This document shows positions 5,443 to 6,074 of a stretch of 6,074 bases of DNA, one piece after another. A program made the position numbers and the translations under genes. Position 1 is the stretch's first letter, and each line of letters begins with the position of its first letter. Where the stretch lies: NCBI GenBank assembly GCA_002407645.1, contig DHNU01000010.1:879-6952 (forward strand), in the 5' to 3' direction. Under the pieces are notes generated by a model that had not been told where the DNA came from, did not search any database, and saw nothing but the letters and a program-made list of their open reading frames with translations. This DNA is from Ruminococcaceae bacterium UBA5408. Its GTDB lineage: Bacteria > Bacillota > Clostridia > Oscillospirales > Acutalibacteraceae.

Positions 5443-6074
5443 CAATGAATACCGCTCCCTGCAGGAACACCATCAACAAAAATAACTTTAACGTCTTCGC
5501 CTGCGTCAGCGGAAAGTATCATTCCCTGGCTTTCAACTCCGCAAAGTTTTGCGGGTTTAAGGTTTGCAACCAATATAACGTTGTGCCCGATTAAGTCTTC
5601 AGGCTTGTACCACTGAGCTATGCCTGAAACAACTGTTCTTTCGCCCTCACCGTCGTCTACAGTGAATTTCAAAAGCTTCTTTGAACGTTTAACTTTTTCA
5701 CAATTTAAGACTTTTACGACACGCAGTTCAACTTTAGAAAAGTCATCTATCCCTATTTGTGCCAATCCTTCAATTTGTTTCTTTTCAGTGCCTTTATTAT
5801 CTGCTTCGGTATTTTCAGTCATAGGGTTTGGAATAAGCTTATTAAGCTCTTCAATTTCCTTGTCGACATCAATTCTCGGAAAGAGTGTTTCCCCTTTTTT
5901 AATAACTGCATCGGAAGGGAGAAGTCCCCATTTTGCCGCGGCATCATAAGTTAATACATCAGCCTTTGCACCGATTTGTTTTTGAATTTTAGGAGCTGTT
6001 TCGGGAATAAACGGAGTAATAAGAATTGAAACAATTCTAAGGCTTTCGCAGAGGTTGTAAATAACAGCCGCAAG
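5442..6074 (-). CDS. metG: Methionyl-tRNA synthetase, C-terminal 210 residues (runs off right edge)
   Basis: MetRS charges tRNA-Met for initiation and elongation. The minus strand is open from the right edge to the TGA at 5444-5442, so the N-terminal catalytic domain lies outside. The visible part begins within the helical anticodon-binding domain (LAAVIYNLCESLRIVSILITPFIP split over the first 24 codons, then KWGLLPSD and KGETLFPRID). A polar, poorly conserved linker follows (around MTENTEADNKGTEKK). The last about 110 residues form an EMAP/Trbp111-like tRNA-binding OB-fold domain: IDDFSKVELRVVKVL, then VVSGIAQWY and LKPAKLCGVESQGMILSA. This C-terminal domain also dimerises the enzyme in Bacillota. 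An internal ATG at 5822-5820 lies in the linker and is not a separate gene start: the reading frame is continuous and clearly MetRS on both sides. It overlaps tatD by one base. Confidence 0.95.
   Translation of the reverse strand, partial: LAAVIYNLCESLRIVSILITPFIPETAPKIQKQIGAKADVLTYDAAAKWGLLPSDAVIKKGETLFPRIDVDKEIEELNKLIPNPMTENTEADNKGTEKKQIEGLAQIGIDDFSKVELRVVKVLNCEKVKRSKKLLKFTVDDGEGERTVVSGIAQWYKPEDLIGHNVILVANLKPAKLCGVESQGMILSADAGEDVKVIFVDGVPAGSGIH

Noticed and set aside
5442..5822. A separate 126-residue tRNA-binding protein (Trbp111/CsaA-like) starting at the ATG at 5822
   Set aside because: The same frame is open upstream to the window edge and encodes the MetRS anticodon-binding domain, so this is the C-terminal domain of MetRS.
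5406..5954. Plus-strand open frames opposite metG (5406-5594, 5620-5949, 5757-5954)
   Set aside because: The minus strand encodes an uninterrupted MetRS C-terminus; these are antisense shadows.

Overview
The window looks like ordinary chromosomal core sequence from a low-to-moderate GC, spore-forming member of the Clostridia (Bacillota). The diagnostic gene is spoIIE, which only endospore formers carry. AT-rich spacers, strong GGAGG-type ribosome binding sites and a methionyl-tRNA synthetase with a C-terminal tRNA-binding domain followed by tatD fit the same group. I cannot name the genus from sequence alone.

Layout from left to right. Positions 1-341 (minus) hold the N-terminal 113 codons of tryptophanyl-tRNA synthetase (trpS), running off the left edge. 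Just upstream of it, and probably in the same transcript, lies a fold-type I PLP aminotransferase (360-1553, minus). A divergent control region of about 200 bp follows. It drives the aminotransferase/trpS pair leftward and spoIIE rightward. spoIIE (1769-4093, plus) is complete: about ten membrane segments, a central region, and a C-terminal PP2C-type phosphatase. After a 72-bp gap comes a small unrecognised 84-residue gene (4166-4420, plus). A 242-bp convergent spacer carries two hairpin terminators, one for each side. The right part is a minus-strand operon. The C-terminal 210 residues of methionyl-tRNA synthetase (metG, entering from beyond the right edge) overlap the start of tatD (4663-5442) by one base.

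Functionally, the flanks are housekeeping genes (two aminoacyl-tRNA synthetases, an aminotransferase, a TatD-family metal-dependent hydrolase). The centre is a developmental gene: SpoIIE acts at the polar division septum and dephosphorylates SpoIIAA to switch on sigma-F in the forespore. The most informative non-coding signal is upstream of spoIIE: near-consensus -35 and -10 hexamers separated by 21 bp, with a Spo0A-box-like sequence over the -35. This is the unusual architecture known for Spo0A-activated sigma-A promoters such as B. subtilis spoIIE and spoIIG.

I see no mobile element, CRISPR array, RNA gene, prophage or defence system here, and no convincing sign of a wholly new system. The least explained gene is the small one behind spoIIE.
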